From: Candidatus Rifleibacteriota bacterium
GTDB lineage: Bacteria > Riflebacteria > Ozemobacteria > Ozemobacterales > Ozemobacteraceae
Length of the DNA stretch: 17,021 nt
NCBI GenBank assembly: GCA_017526725.1
Contig: JAFXRA010000339.1
Coordinates: 1 to 17,021, forward strand
Direction: 5' to 3'
Shown here: in pieces, positions 5,359-13,333 of the stretch
Layout of the letters: the number at the start of each line of letters is the position of its first letter
Position numbering within the stretch: position 1 is the stretch's first letter
Notes under the pieces: generated by a model
Database searches by the model: none
Seen by the model: only the letters and a program-made list of their open reading frames with translations
What the model was told of the DNA's origin: nothing
Position numbers and translations under genes: made by a program

Positions 5359-7422
5359 TCAGTCACACTTGAGTTCCATGCCAAGGGTGATTACACGGCC
5401 GTCTTCGTAGAAATAGCCGTTTGCGCCGTTGGCATTATGATTTCCAAGAACATATTGAGACAATACTGCATCTCTCTTATTCCCAATGTTGGCAATCTTC
5501 AGATATACAGCAAAATCTTTATTACACTGCTGTCTGATATAGAAATTACAAAGTGTCGAAGAATCTAACTTAGTTACACCATTTCCTGGTCTAGCCTTTG
5601 TTTTTCCTTGATGAGACAGTGACAGAACTGCAGTAGTCTTTTCATGACAGTATTCCAAAGCCATAGTAGCTCTGTAATCAGGAACTGATTCCAAGCGGAC
5701 TTTTGTAGTTTTATCTTCAGCCTTCTTGAAGTTTGTATAGCTTAGAGCTAGATTAAAGCTGTCGCTCAATTTTCCCCTAGCACCTAATTCATAACCCTGA
5801 ATCACAGCTTCATCAATGTTTGTAGCAACTTCAGTATTGTTTGCGAATTGAATATTATTGCCGTATCTATCTCTAAACCAGCCGTTTTGTCCTGCCAAAC
5901 CAAGTTCGCCAGCTGTCTTGACCCCAACCATATCATCAATATTGTATCTATAGCCGGTTAGATTCAGATTCCATCTGTCATTGGCCTTGTAACCAATTCT
6001 GAATTCGTAGCTGTTAGACTTTTCGTTTTCAAGATTCGGGTTGCCGACAATGCCTCTCCAGTTCCCATTTCTAGAATTGGCTCTATATAAATCCTGCAAA
6101 GTAGGAAGCTGGATAGTATGGCTATAACCAGCACCAATACTAAATTTATCATTTACATCATAGTTTGTGTTTATAGAATAGGAAGTAGCTCTTTCGCCTT
6201 CGTAATCTTCATCAGAACGAGCAACCAAATGAATATTCAGTTTATCTGTTGCTCTTAAAGAATCTGCAATAAAGAAAGAAGTGTTATCATGTTCTATATT
6301 TTGAAAATCTTTGGAAAGAGAATCGTGGCTGTCAGATACTTTCTGATTAACTACCCCGATGTTAATATAGTTTTTATCGTTAGCCTTGAAGTTATACAAA
6401 GCTTCCCAAGTCTTCATATTAACATTGGTAAAACCGTCTTCATGACCAGGGTTCATGACTTGAGTGAAAGTTCCGTCAGTATAGTAAACATCACGAGAAT
6501 AGTCATTATATCTGGCATATCTCAAAGTGAAATTAGATTCATTCCCAAAATCTTTAAACAAAGCATAGCTTCTTAAAGAAAGTTTCCAGGGGTCGAATCT
6601 TTCAAAATTTCCTCTCCATGCGTCACCACAAGTAATGCTCCCTTCATTATGCATTATTGTGGTTTTAAACAACCAACCGTGACTAAGCGCAATCTGGCCT
6701 TTATAGTAAAACATTAGGTTATCGCGGGAATTTTTATACCAGGAACCATCAGTAAAACGTCTTGTTCCATCGTATTTATCAGAGAAAACACCGATTAAAT
6801 GTTGGTTATCGCCATCTTCAAAGCCATACATTACGTCAATATGTCGAGTTCCTTCGCCCCCGGTTTCCATACCAAGAGTGAAGCCTTTGTGGCTTTTTCC
6901 AGAAGGAAGAACAAAGTTTATGCTGCCTGCAACTGAGTTTTGCCCATTTACCATAGCAGAGCCGGTGTTAGACAGAGTTATCTTAGACAATCTGCTTAAA
7001 GGGAAACCAGATAGCGGAGACGACCAGTTCCACGGGGTATTTATAGTCATACCGTCTACGGTGACATTCGTATATCTGCTGCTCAAGCCTCTTATACTTG
7101 GTGCAACAGTTGCGCCACCAAGCCCATCACCTAGTCTGATAGAGGAATTATATGAACGAATCATTTCTACCGGATTATGGGTCGGCATACTTTCAATCTG
7201 TTCAGAAGTTATTTCATCTTGAGGACGAGTTATAAGAGCCTGATAAGTAGCACGTTCAGCGTCAATAGACAATTCCGGCAAAACATAAGTCTGTTCTGAT
7301 TCAGTCATTTCGACTGTTTCGCTGTTGTTTTCAGCTTCCTCAGTTTCTTGAGCAAAAGCGGGTGTAACTAATATACAGGCAGCCAACATTGAATAAGCTG
7401 CAAATTTACAAATTCTAATCAT
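5359..7422 (-). CDS. TonB-dependent outer-membrane receptor 1
   Basis: A 687-aa TonB-dependent receptor, an outer-membrane barrel that imports a scarce ligand using energy from TonB-ExbBD. The signal peptide ends at AFA-Q (residue 24). A TonB-box-like stretch (TYVLPELSID, 45-54) leads into the plug, about 65-173, with the hallmark IRGLSSRYTNVTVDGM (110-125). The rest is a 22-strand-type barrel with siderophore/cobalamin-receptor-like repeats such as GYSHTIQLPTLQDLYRAN. Length is normal. It has its own promoter and terminator and AGGAG five bases before the ATG. It is a close paralogue of the gene upstream: signal, plug and C-terminus nearly match, while loop regions differ. Oddly it ends in MELKCD rather than an aromatic residue. 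The ligand is unknown. Confidence 0.92.
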   Translation of the reverse strand: MIRICKFAAYSMLAACILVTPAFAQETEEAENNSETVEMTESEQTYVLPELSIDAERATYQALITRPQDEITSEQIESMPTHNPVEMIRSYNSSIRLGDGLGGATVAPSIRGLSSRYTNVTVDGMTINTPWNWSSPLSGFPLSRLSKITLSNTGSAMVNGQNSVAGSINFVLPSGKSHKGFTLGMETGGEGTRHIDVMYGFEDGDNQHLIGVFSDKYDGTRRFTDGSWYKNSRDNLMFYYKGQIALSHGWLFKTTIMHNEGSITCGDAWRGNFERFDPWKLSLRSYALFKDFGNESNFTLRYARYNDYSRDVYYTDGTFTQVMNPGHEDGFTNVNMKTWEALYNFKANDKNYINIGVVNQKVSDSHDSLSKDFQNIEHDNTSFFIADSLRATDKLNIHLVARSDEDYEGERATSYSINTNYDVNDKFSIGAGYSHTIQLPTLQDLYRANSRNGNWRGIVGNPNLENEKSNSYEFRIGYKANDRWNLNLTGYRYNIDDMVGVKTAGELGLAGQNGWFRDRYGNNIQFANNTEVATNIDEAVIQGYELGARGKLSDSFNLALSYTNFKKAEDKTTKVRLESVPDYRATMALEYCHEKTTAVLSLSHQGKTKARPGNGVTKLDSSTLCNFYIRQQCNKDFAVYLKIANIGNKRDAVLSQYVLGNHNANGANGYFYEDGRVITLGMELKCD

Positions 7423-7443
7423 ACTAACTCCTAATTTTTTTGC

Positions 7444-7472
7444 ATTCTAACACAAGGAGCTAATAAAAACAA
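7444..7472 (-). promoter_or_regulatory. Promoter of TonB receptor 1
   Basis: Minus-strand TTGTTT (7467-7472), 17 bases, TAGAAT (7444-7449) with the extended TG (TGTTAGAAT). It shares the block upstream of the -35 with the DUF4160 promoter. No clear Fur-box palindrome is seen. Confidence 0.65.
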
Positions 7473-7648
7473 AAAAGCCTTAAACTCTTTGGTTCGTCCA
7501 AAACTCTTTAATTTTCAGTTTTCAGTTTTCAATTCTTTAAAAGCGGATAGATGCTTGCTCAACCTTATTCTCCTCCGCGGTCTCTAGAAATTTGTACCTT
7601 CGGATAGACTTTGAGGGAACGAGCCTTGTGCGGAGAATAGAGGTCTCG

Positions 7649-7662
7649 CGTCTACTGTCCGC
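7649..7662 (-). repeat. 14-bp dispersed repeat, copy 2 (inverted)
   Basis: CGTCTACTGTCCGC is the exact reverse complement of 2703-2716. Confidence 0.5.
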
Positions 7663-7715
7663 TCTGCCGCTCTGCTGCTCTACTCACCCACCACCAACCT
7701 CTAGCCACTCATCAC

Positions 7716-7732
7716 GCCAAGCGAAGCTTGGC
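7716..7732. repeat. Palindrome around the GCGAAGC mini-hairpin
   Basis: GCCAAGC-GAA-GCTTGGC is a perfect 7-bp stem. Its core GCGAAGC is a known unusually stable DNA mini-hairpin and recurs at 15325-15331. Confidence 0.6.
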
Positions 7733-7754
7733 TACCTCCCTACACCCTATCCCC

Positions 7755-7796
7755 TAAAACAAAAAAACAGCCAAGACTGGCTGTTTTTTTGTTTTA
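7755..7796 (-). terminator. Terminator of TonB receptor 2
   Basis: A perfect 19-bp inverted repeat (7755-7773 and 7778-7796) around the loop AGAC, with A-rich and T-rich outer arms and a CAGCCA/TGGCTG core. It lies four bases past the stop codon and shares its core with the terminator of receptor 1, as expected after a tandem duplication. Confidence 0.9.
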
Positions 7797-7800
7797 ATTA

Positions 7801-9846
7801 TTAGTCACACTTGAGTTCCATACCAAAGGTAACGGTGCGGCCATCTTCATAGTAATATTGATTGCCTTGAGCATTTCTGCTTCCGGAATTCTGAGTAAGG
7901 ATATAATCCTTATCGCCAATATTAGCAACTTTCAAATATACAGAGAAGTCTTTGTTGCACTGCTGTTTAATATAGAAGTCACAGACTGTTGAAGAGCTTA
8001 CGCTGGTTGTTGGGTCATTTCCAATTTGTTTAGTTTTTCCTTGATGAGACAAAGCTAATACTGCTGTTGTCTTTTCTTTATGATATTCCAAAGCCATAGT
8101 TGCTCTATATTCTGGAACAGAAGTTAAACGAGTATTTGCTGTCTTATCCTGAGCTTTATTAAAATCAGTGTAACAAAGATTGAGATTGAAGTTATCACTG
8201 AGTTTGCCTTTAATTCCCAATTCAAAGCCTTGTAATTCAGCCTTATCAATGTTTGTAGCAACTGAGTCACCGGCTGCAAGAACGATATTAGCACCATTGT
8301 TAGATCTGAACTTCCACTGCTGGCCGACAAGTCCGAGATCAGCAGCATCCTTATAGTTAATCATATCTTCGATGTCATATTTATAGCCAGTTAAATTAAT
8401 ATTCCATTTGTCATTGACTTTATAGTTAAGTCTAGCTTCATAGCTCTTTGATTTTTCATTCTTAAGATCAGGGTCACCAACTGTAGATCCACGGCGTGTT
8501 ACTCTACCCTGATACATATCCTGGAAAGTCGGCAACTGGATTGTCTGGCTGTAACCCAAGCCAAAGCTGAATTTATCGCTAATATCATAATTTGTATTGA
8601 TAGAATAAGAAGTGTCTCTTTCACCTTCATAATCTTCATCGGAACGAGCAACCAAATGGATGTTCAATTTATCAGTAGCTTTCAAAGAATCTGCAATAAA
8701 GAATGAAGTGTTATCAAATTCTTTATTTTTATGGTCAGCAGAAATTCTATCGTGGCTGTCTGACATCTTCTGATTCTGAACGCCAATATTGATATAGTTC
8801 TTATCGTTAGCCTTGAAGTTGTACAAAGCTTCCCAGGTTTTCATGTTTACGTTGGTGTAGCCGTCTTCTTGACCTGGATTCATAATCTGTGTAAAAGTTC
8901 CGTCTGTATAGTAAACATCCTTAGAATAGTCATTATATCTAGCATATCTCAAAGTAAAGTTAGAATCATTGCCAAAATCTTTAAATAATGCATAACTTCT
9001 CAAAGACATTTTCCACGGGTCGAATCTTTCGTAGTTACCCCATGCATCACCAACTGTTATATAACCTTCATTATGCATAATAGTGGATTTAAACAACCAG
9101 CCGTGACTCAATTCAAATTGTCCTTTATAGTAGAGCATAGTATTATCACGGGAGTTTTTATAGGAAGAGCCATCGGTAAATCTTCTAGAACCATCATAAA
9201 CATCTCTGAAAACTCCAATAATATGTTCATTATTTCCGTCAGCAAAGCCGTACATTGTATCCCAATGCTTTGAACCATTTCCGCCTACTTCTGCGCCAAG
9301 AGTAAAGCCTTTATGAGTTCTGCCAGAGGGAAGAACGAAGTTTACACTACCTGCCACAGCATTAAAACCGTTTACCATTGCAGAACCTGTATTAGAGAGA
9401 GTTATTTTAGATAGTCTGCTTAAAGGGAAACCAGATAGCGGAGATGACCAGTTCCATGGTGTATTTACTGTCATACCATCTACGGTAACATTTGTATATC
9501 TACCGCTCAAACCTCTGATTCTTGGAACTACAGTAGCACCACCAAGACCGCCGCCCAACGCGATCGATGAGTTATAAGAACGAAGCATTTCAACTGGGTT
9601 ATGAGTTGGCATAGCTTCCATCTGTTCTGGAATGATTTCGTCTTGAGGGCGAGTAATTAGTGCCTGATAAGTAGCACGTTCGGCGTCGATTGCCAATTCT
9701 GGCATTACATAAGTTTTGTCAGCTTCAGTCATTTCGACTGCTTCGCTGTTGTTTTCAACTTCTTCAGCTTCCTGAGCAAAAGCTGGTGTAACGAGTAAGG
9801 TAGCAGCTAACATTGAATAAGCTGCGAATTTACAAATTTTGTTCAT
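7801..9846 (-). CDS. TonB-dependent outer-membrane receptor 2
   Basis: A 681-aa TonB-dependent receptor paralogous to the gene downstream. The signal peptide ends at AFA-QE (residue 24), followed by a TonB-box-like TYVMPELAID and a plug domain with IRGLSGRYTNVTVDGM. The barrel contains GYSQTIQLPTFQDMYQGR and ends ...GRTVTFGMELKCD, again without a terminal aromatic. Differences from receptor 1 fall mainly in predicted outer loops (for example around residues 440-530), so the ligands may differ. Cysteines recur at VCDFYIKQQCNKDF and KCD. AAGGA lies about eight bases before the ATG; a TATATT -10-like element lies upstream. Base composition matches the neighbours, so the duplication is probably old and local. 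The substrate could be a siderophore, cobalamin or another metal complex; context offers molybdenum but does not prove it. Confidence 0.92.
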   Translation of the reverse strand: MNKICKFAAYSMLAATLLVTPAFAQEAEEVENNSEAVEMTEADKTYVMPELAIDAERATYQALITRPQDEIIPEQMEAMPTHNPVEMLRSYNSSIALGGGLGGATVVPRIRGLSGRYTNVTVDGMTVNTPWNWSSPLSGFPLSRLSKITLSNTGSAMVNGFNAVAGSVNFVLPSGRTHKGFTLGAEVGGNGSKHWDTMYGFADGNNEHIIGVFRDVYDGSRRFTDGSSYKNSRDNTMLYYKGQFELSHGWLFKSTIMHNEGYITVGDAWGNYERFDPWKMSLRSYALFKDFGNDSNFTLRYARYNDYSKDVYYTDGTFTQIMNPGQEDGYTNVNMKTWEALYNFKANDKNYINIGVQNQKMSDSHDRISADHKNKEFDNTSFFIADSLKATDKLNIHLVARSDEDYEGERDTSYSINTNYDISDKFSFGLGYSQTIQLPTFQDMYQGRVTRRGSTVGDPDLKNEKSKSYEARLNYKVNDKWNINLTGYKYDIEDMINYKDAADLGLVGQQWKFRSNNGANIVLAAGDSVATNIDKAELQGFELGIKGKLSDNFNLNLCYTDFNKAQDKTANTRLTSVPEYRATMALEYHKEKTTAVLALSHQGKTKQIGNDPTTSVSSSTVCDFYIKQQCNKDFSVYLKVANIGDKDYILTQNSGSRNAQGNQYYYEDGRTVTFGMELKCD

Positions 9847-9945
9847 GCTATCTTTCCTTTTTAATATAAGTTTGTGGTTAAAGCTAACTTTCTTTGTGAT
9901 ATAACCTTACTTTTAGAGATTAGAGTTTAGAGAATAGAGATTAGG

Positions 9946-10017
9946 GGATTGTTTTAGCCGAAGAAAGATTCTGTTAAAACCGTCATTGCGAGCCATCGTT
10001 AGATGACGTGGCAATCC
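9946..10017. repeat. 72-base repeat folding as a three-way junction
   Basis: Outer stem GGATT/AATCC (9946-9950, 10013-10017) encloses GTTTTAG/TTAAAAC (9951-9957, 9974-9980, one G-T pair) and CGTCAT/ATGACG (9981-9986, 10003-10008). CGTCATTGCGAG...GCAATCC resembles intergenic repeats seen in many unrelated bacteria. The left half recurs at 15217-15256. Confidence 0.65.
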
Positions 10018-10036
10018 AGTTTCTCTTACCTCTTTT

Positions 10037-10060
10037 CCCTTCTCCCTTCTCCCTTCTCCC
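10037..10060. repeat. 7-bp tandem repeat CCCTTCT, 3.4 copies
   Basis: Three perfect consecutive CCCTTCT units plus CCC, inside a polypyrimidine tract of about 50 bases. Confidence 0.8.
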
Positions 10061-10332
10061 TCTTCTCTACTTAAAAGGTATCAACAAAGAACTATAACAA
10101 CCACATAAGAATGTGACTTAAGGTTTATTTATAATCCTAAATATCACAGTATTAAAATTTATGCAACATTTTTAGTATGTAAAGTAGTATATCGTACAGA
10201 AAAATCAGAATCTCATAGAAAAGCATTAAAATTTTGTCATTTTTTAGAAGAAATATAGCAATAATAAAGGAACAAGAAAAATAATCAGCAAATCATCCAT
10301 TCTATTTAGCAATACTTAATACTACTTTATAC

Positions 10333-10360
10333 TTGACATTATAGAAAAAACTGATATTAT
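10333..10360 (+). promoter_or_regulatory. Strong promoter of the SLH porin
   Basis: Consensus TTGACA (10333-10338), a 16-base spacer, then TATTAT (10355-10360). The leader to the ATG is about 40 bases and carries GGAG (10395-10398). The strength fits an abundant outer-membrane protein. Confidence 0.8.
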
Positions 10361-10408
10361 CTTCACAGCTTAATAGAAATTAGTTTAAATTTGTGGAGAT
10401 TAATAATT

Positions 10409-12079
10409 ATGAATATAAAAAAGATTTTGGCCTGTTCTACTATGATTCTTGGTATATCTACTTTTGCATATGCCGATGTTTTTTCTGATGTATCACCAAA
10501 TCACTGGGCTTATCAAGCCGTAAGCGAAATGGCTGAAAAAGGTATCGTTCAAGGTTTCCCAAATGGTACATTTAAGGGAAACGAACCAGTAACACGCTAT
10601 CAACTTGCTATGGTAACAGCAAAGATGCTTGCCAATGTTGAACAGATGGGCGGCACTGGTAATGTTTCTAAGAATGACCTTCAGACTCTTGAAAAACTCA
10701 CTATTGAATTCGCAGATGAACTTGCTCTTCTTGGTGTTAAAGTTACTGCTCTCGAAGATGATATGCAAGTTGTAAAAGAAGATGTTGCCACTTTGAAGAA
10801 AGATGTTAGTGAAATTAAAGACGCAACCAAAAATTCTAGCGGCAACATTAAGATTTCTGGCGATATAGTAATGCGTAACCATGCTGTTGAAATTGATGAT
10901 GATAATAACGGCAACGCAGAAAGACATCTTCATCGAACATCTACTAAATTAAGACTTAGATTAGACGCTCAGGTTGCTAAAGATGTGAAAGCATCTGTCA
11001 GATGGGATATGATTCAGAACAATAATCAAGGTTTAGAAGGTGTTCGTGGTAGTCAATGGACAGGGAACAACTTTAATACTGGTGATGTTGATATTGCTAC
11101 TTTGGAAATCAAGAATTTCTTGGATACTAAGGGCAAATTGACCTTAGGTAGAAAGTATTATAATCATGGTCATTATATGGTTATGAATAACCAGATGGAT
11201 GCCATCAATTATACTAAGAAAGTAAAAGACATTAACTACACCTTTAATCTTTTCTACAATAGACAAGGCGATGAAGATTACCGCAACATTTGGAATATCA
11301 ATGTTGACACTAAACGTAATGGTACTGATCTTTATTTAGGTTTGTATTATTTGACTATGGATAGTACTTATCTGCAGAATAATCGTCAAACTGTTGATAG
11401 ATTTAATGCTGCAAATCCAGATGATAACAAAGACATTTCACGTTATTACATTGAATTTGGTGGAAAGGGCAAAATTGGAAACAGCGAAAACTGGTCTTAT
11501 GATTTAGGCGGTGTCTTCGAACATACAGAAAACGGTAAGCTTAAAGCAGATAATACAAGAGAAGATACTAAAGGTTGGATGATTCATGCTGCTGCAAAAT
11601 ATGACACTAAAAAAGATTTCAAGTTTAAACTTGCTTATACAATGATAGATGAAGAAGCTAATGCCGGTTATATAGCTAAGGATAAACGTTGGACTGACAG
11701 CCCGGAACACCCAATGGAAGACCTTATCCGTGATAGACAGTATAATCGTCTCCAAGCCCAGGGTTTCATTACAAATGTTCAGGATATTAAGCTTCAGGTA
11801 GAATATACTCCCAAGACCAATAATAAACATTATTTCAGATTAGCTTATGATATACTTTCTCCAAAAGATGACGATAAAGCCAGTGTATTCTTCAGACGTA
11901 AAGCTGCTGCTGGTCAACCAGCAAGTAGTGATGGAGCAAAAGTCATAACCTTTGAATATAAGTATAAAATGGCTAAGAATACTAGAGTCAGAATCGGCTA
12001 CACCGATTTCAAGTATGACAGCGGTAATGCCTTCAGCGACTACAATATGTTCTGGACAGAACTTTACGTAAAATATTAA
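10409..12079 (+). CDS. SLH-domain outer-membrane porin (OmpM-like)
   Basis: A 556-aa outer-membrane protein. A signal peptide ends at AYA-D (residue 22). One SLH domain follows (about 23-75: DVFSDVSPNHWAYQAV, GFPNGTFKGNEPVTRYQLA), which in this family binds the peptidoglycan or its secondary polymer. A coiled coil spans about 86-140 (ALLGVKVTALEDDMQVVKED). From about 147 there is an amphipathic beta-barrel, with alternating strands and aromatic girdle residues, ending ...FWTELYVKY with the terminal aromatic typical of outer-membrane barrels. Such proteins both form pores and tether the outer membrane to the wall in Negativicutes. ATG 10409 is chosen over the in-frame TTG at 10391 because GGAG lies ten bases before it and the signal peptide starts there. 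It has its own promoter and terminator. Confidence 0.92.
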   Translation: MNIKKILACSTMILGISTFAYADVFSDVSPNHWAYQAVSEMAEKGIVQGFPNGTFKGNEPVTRYQLAMVTAKMLANVEQMGGTGNVSKNDLQTLEKLTIEFADELALLGVKVTALEDDMQVVKEDVATLKKDVSEIKDATKNSSGNIKISGDIVMRNHAVEIDDDNNGNAERHLHRTSTKLRLRLDAQVAKDVKASVRWDMIQNNNQGLEGVRGSQWTGNNFNTGDVDIATLEIKNFLDTKGKLTLGRKYYNHGHYMVMNNQMDAINYTKKVKDINYTFNLFYNRQGDEDYRNIWNINVDTKRNGTDLYLGLYYLTMDSTYLQNNRQTVDRFNAANPDDNKDISRYYIEFGGKGKIGNSENWSYDLGGVFEHTENGKLKADNTREDTKGWMIHAAAKYDTKKDFKFKLAYTMIDEEANAGYIAKDKRWTDSPEHPMEDLIRDRQYNRLQAQGFITNVQDIKLQVEYTPKTNNKHYFRLAYDILSPKDDDKASVFFRRKAAAGQPASSDGAKVITFEYKYKMAKNTRVRIGYTDFKYDSGNAFSDYNMFWTELYVKY

Positions 12080-12089
12080 TCTAAGCAAC

Positions 12090-12124
12090 AAAAAAATACC
12101 CACTTTTAAAGTGGGTATTTTTTT
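12090..12124 (+). terminator. Terminator of the porin gene
   Basis: A-rich tract, TACCCACTT / AAGTGGGTA stem, then T7. It lies 11 bases after the stop and is symmetrical. Confidence 0.93.
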
Positions 12125-12155
12125 GCCAACTTAATAATTCTTCTTTCCTAGGGGC

Positions 12156-12192
12156 TTGTATTTTTGATAGCTAATACATATAATATGTATTA
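12156..12192 (+). promoter_or_regulatory. hicAB promoter and perfect palindromic operator
   Basis: TTGTAT (12156-12161), a 17-base spacer and a perfect TATAAT (12179-12184). The -10 lies within a perfect 21-bp palindrome, TAATACATAT-A-ATATGTATTA (12172-12192), whose last base is the A of the hicA start codon. Binding by HicB here would block the promoter. The start of transcription should fall at or next to the ATG. Confidence 0.8.
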
Positions 12193-12374
12193 TGAGATTT
12201 AAAGAGCTTGAAAAAATCATAAAAAATGATGGTTGGTATCTAGTTCGTATTGTAGGTTCTCACCATCATTATAAGCATCCTATAAAAAAGGGAATTGTTA
12301 CTATTCCCCACCATAATGGAGATGTAAAAAAGTTTATTGTTGCTTCTGTATTAGCCCAGGCAGGCTTAAAATAA
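12192..12374 (+). CDS. hicA: HicA-family toxin (mRNA interferase)
   Basis: A 60-aa HicA toxin with the double-stranded-RNA-binding-like fold. The conserved GW (14-15) and the catalytic-type GSHHHYKHP (22-30, active histidine probably H24) are present. IPHHNGDVKKF and the C-terminal helix ending LAQAGLK complete the family pattern. HicA cleaves mRNA and is neutralised by HicB. It is first in the operon, 13 bases before hicB. No Shine-Dalgarno precedes the ATG; the -10 lies seven bases away, so the mRNA is probably leaderless. Length is normal and the key residues are present, so it looks active. Confidence 0.93.
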   Translation: MRFKELEKIIKNDGWYLVRIVGSHHHYKHPIKKGIVTIPHHNGDVKKFIVASVLAQAGLK

Positions 12375-12387
12375 AAGAGGTTTTTAA

Positions 12388-12804
12388 ATGAAATTATCTT
12401 ATCCAACTGTGTTTTATCATAATGAAGAAGAAAATGTATATGTTGCTGTTGTTCCTGATTTGCCAGGGTGCAGTACTGGCGGTGATACTTTTGATGAAGC
12501 TTATGAAATGGCTGTAGATGCTGCTAGTGGTTGGATTCTCTGTGAATTAGAAGAAGGTAGACAACCACCAAATCCTAGTGATATTTCAAAAATAAAAACT
12601 GAAGACAAAACATTAGGCAAAGGCTTTACTTCAATGCTTTTTGTTGATATGGACTCATACAGCGAAAAATATGGAATAAAATCTGTTAGAAAAAGTTTAA
12701 CCATTCCTTCATGGTTAAATACTTACGCGGAATCAAAAAATTTGAATTTTTCTAAAATCCTTCAGGAAGCTCTAATAAAGATCTGGAAGAAGGAAGCAGC
12801 TTAA
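12388..12804 (+). CDS. hicB: HicB-family antitoxin
   Basis: A 138-aa HicB antitoxin. The N-terminal partial RNase H-like domain is clear from VAVVPDLPGCSTGGDTFDEA (18-37) through AASGWILCELEEGRQPPNPS (45-64). The C-terminal part, SVRKSLTIPSWLNTYAESKN (99-118) plus FSKILQEALIKIW, looks like a ribbon-helix-helix DNA-binding domain, consistent with the palindrome over the promoter. A good GAGG lies seven bases before its ATG, unlike hicA, which should favour antitoxin over toxin synthesis. The gene is complete. Confidence 0.93.
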   Translation: MKLSYPTVFYHNEEENVYVAVVPDLPGCSTGGDTFDEAYEMAVDAASGWILCELEEGRQPPNPSDISKIKTEDKTLGKGFTSMLFVDMDSYSEKYGIKSVRKSLTIPSWLNTYAESKNLNFSKILQEALIKIWKKEAA

Positions 12805-12870
12805 CACTTTTATTATAGTATTTTGTGTAATTTTATTATGATAAGGGAATAGAGATAAAGTTTCTCTTAT

Positions 12871-12890
12871 CCCTATACCCTATACCCTAT
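12871..12890. repeat. 7-bp tandem repeat CCCTATA, 2.9 copies
   Basis: Two full units plus CCCTAT abut the stop codon of the minus-strand Mop gene. A GATAAG/CTTATC stem (12840-12845 and 12866-12871) precedes it and may help end transcripts between the convergent genes. A degenerate CCCTACA-CCCTATC version is at 7738-7755. Confidence 0.7.
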
Positions 12891-13309
12891 CAAATTCCTA
12901 CCATTACAGAGGTGGCTTTAATAACAGCAGTAGCTTCTTCGCCAACCTTGAGACCAAGTTCTTTAACAGCAGCGATAGAAATAGTAGATGTTACAGTATT
13001 ACCACCCAAAGCTTCAATTTTAACAATGGCGTTTACTGCACCTTCTTCAATAGCTGTAACTTTGCCGGGGAACTGATTGCGAGCACTCAATTGAAATTTT
13101 CCTTTACCAACCATGACTTCAGTAGCTTTTACTACTGCACAGGCTTTAACACCGGGTTTTATATCAAGATTTTTGATTGAACCCATTGAAATTGTTGCAG
13201 TGACAGGCGTTCCATTGACATCAATGGTAACAATACCGTTTACAGCACCTTCAGTAACTTTACTGACAGTACCTTCGAACTGATTTCTTGCGCTTAATGC
13301 GTATTTCAT
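12890..13309 (-). CDS. Di-Mop molybdate-binding protein (molbindin, ModG-type)
   Basis: A 139-aa protein made of two Mop/TOBE repeats, about residues 4-67 and 73-138. Each starts LSARNQF-x-G-x-V and contains EGAVN-x-IV and KAT-x-VMVG. Molbindins form cytoplasmic oligomers that hold molybdate or tungstate ions at the subunit interfaces and buffer the intracellular pool. It is the last gene of the mod operon, 24 bases after modC, with GGAG five bases before the ATG. It could instead act as a sensor, but it has no DNA-binding domain. The family call is secure; storage versus sensing is inferred. Confidence 0.93.
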   Translation of the reverse strand: MKYALSARNQFEGTVSKVTEGAVNGIVTIDVNGTPVTATISMGSIKNLDIKPGVKACAVVKATEVMVGKGKFQLSARNQFPGKVTAIEEGAVNAIVKIEALGGNTVTSTISIAAVKELGLKVGEEATAVIKATSVMVGI

Positions 13310-13333
13310 AAAAACTCCTTTATAGTTATATTT

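Larger units (their letters stand above)
7490..7754. other. Repeat-bearing gap between the two TonB receptor genes
   Basis: No supportable gene. It holds a TTTTCAG-type low-complexity run (7510-7540), an inverted repeat TATTCTC(CT)CCGC / GCGGAGAATA (7565-7579 and 7631-7640), the second copy of the 14-bp repeat (7649-7662), a GCTCTGCC-like run, and a perfect hairpin GCCAAGC-GAA-GCTTGGC (7716-7732). Confidence 0.6.
9847..10332. other. Gene-free divergent interval between TonB receptor 2 and the porin
   Basis: Contains AGAGATTAG-type low-complexity sequence (9914-9945), a three-way-junction repeat (9946-10017), a polypyrimidine tract with CCCTTCT tandem units (10037-10060) and about 250 bases of AT-rich sequence in which I see only a small CACAT-AAGA-ATGTG hairpin near 10101. 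Confidence 0.65.

Noticed and set aside
9860..9900. Fur box upstream of TonB receptor 2
   Set aside because: Only a short GTTA-AAGC-TAAC palindrome is present; it does not match the GATAATGAT-type consensus.
9901..10080. CRISPR array suggested by repeated short words
   Set aside because: Units are 7-11 bases, without 24-37-base repeats or regular unique spacers, and no cas genes are present.
10493..10933. 146-codon minus-strand frame opposite the porin
   Set aside because: Shadow of the SLH and coiled-coil coding region, with no ribosome site or recognisable domain.
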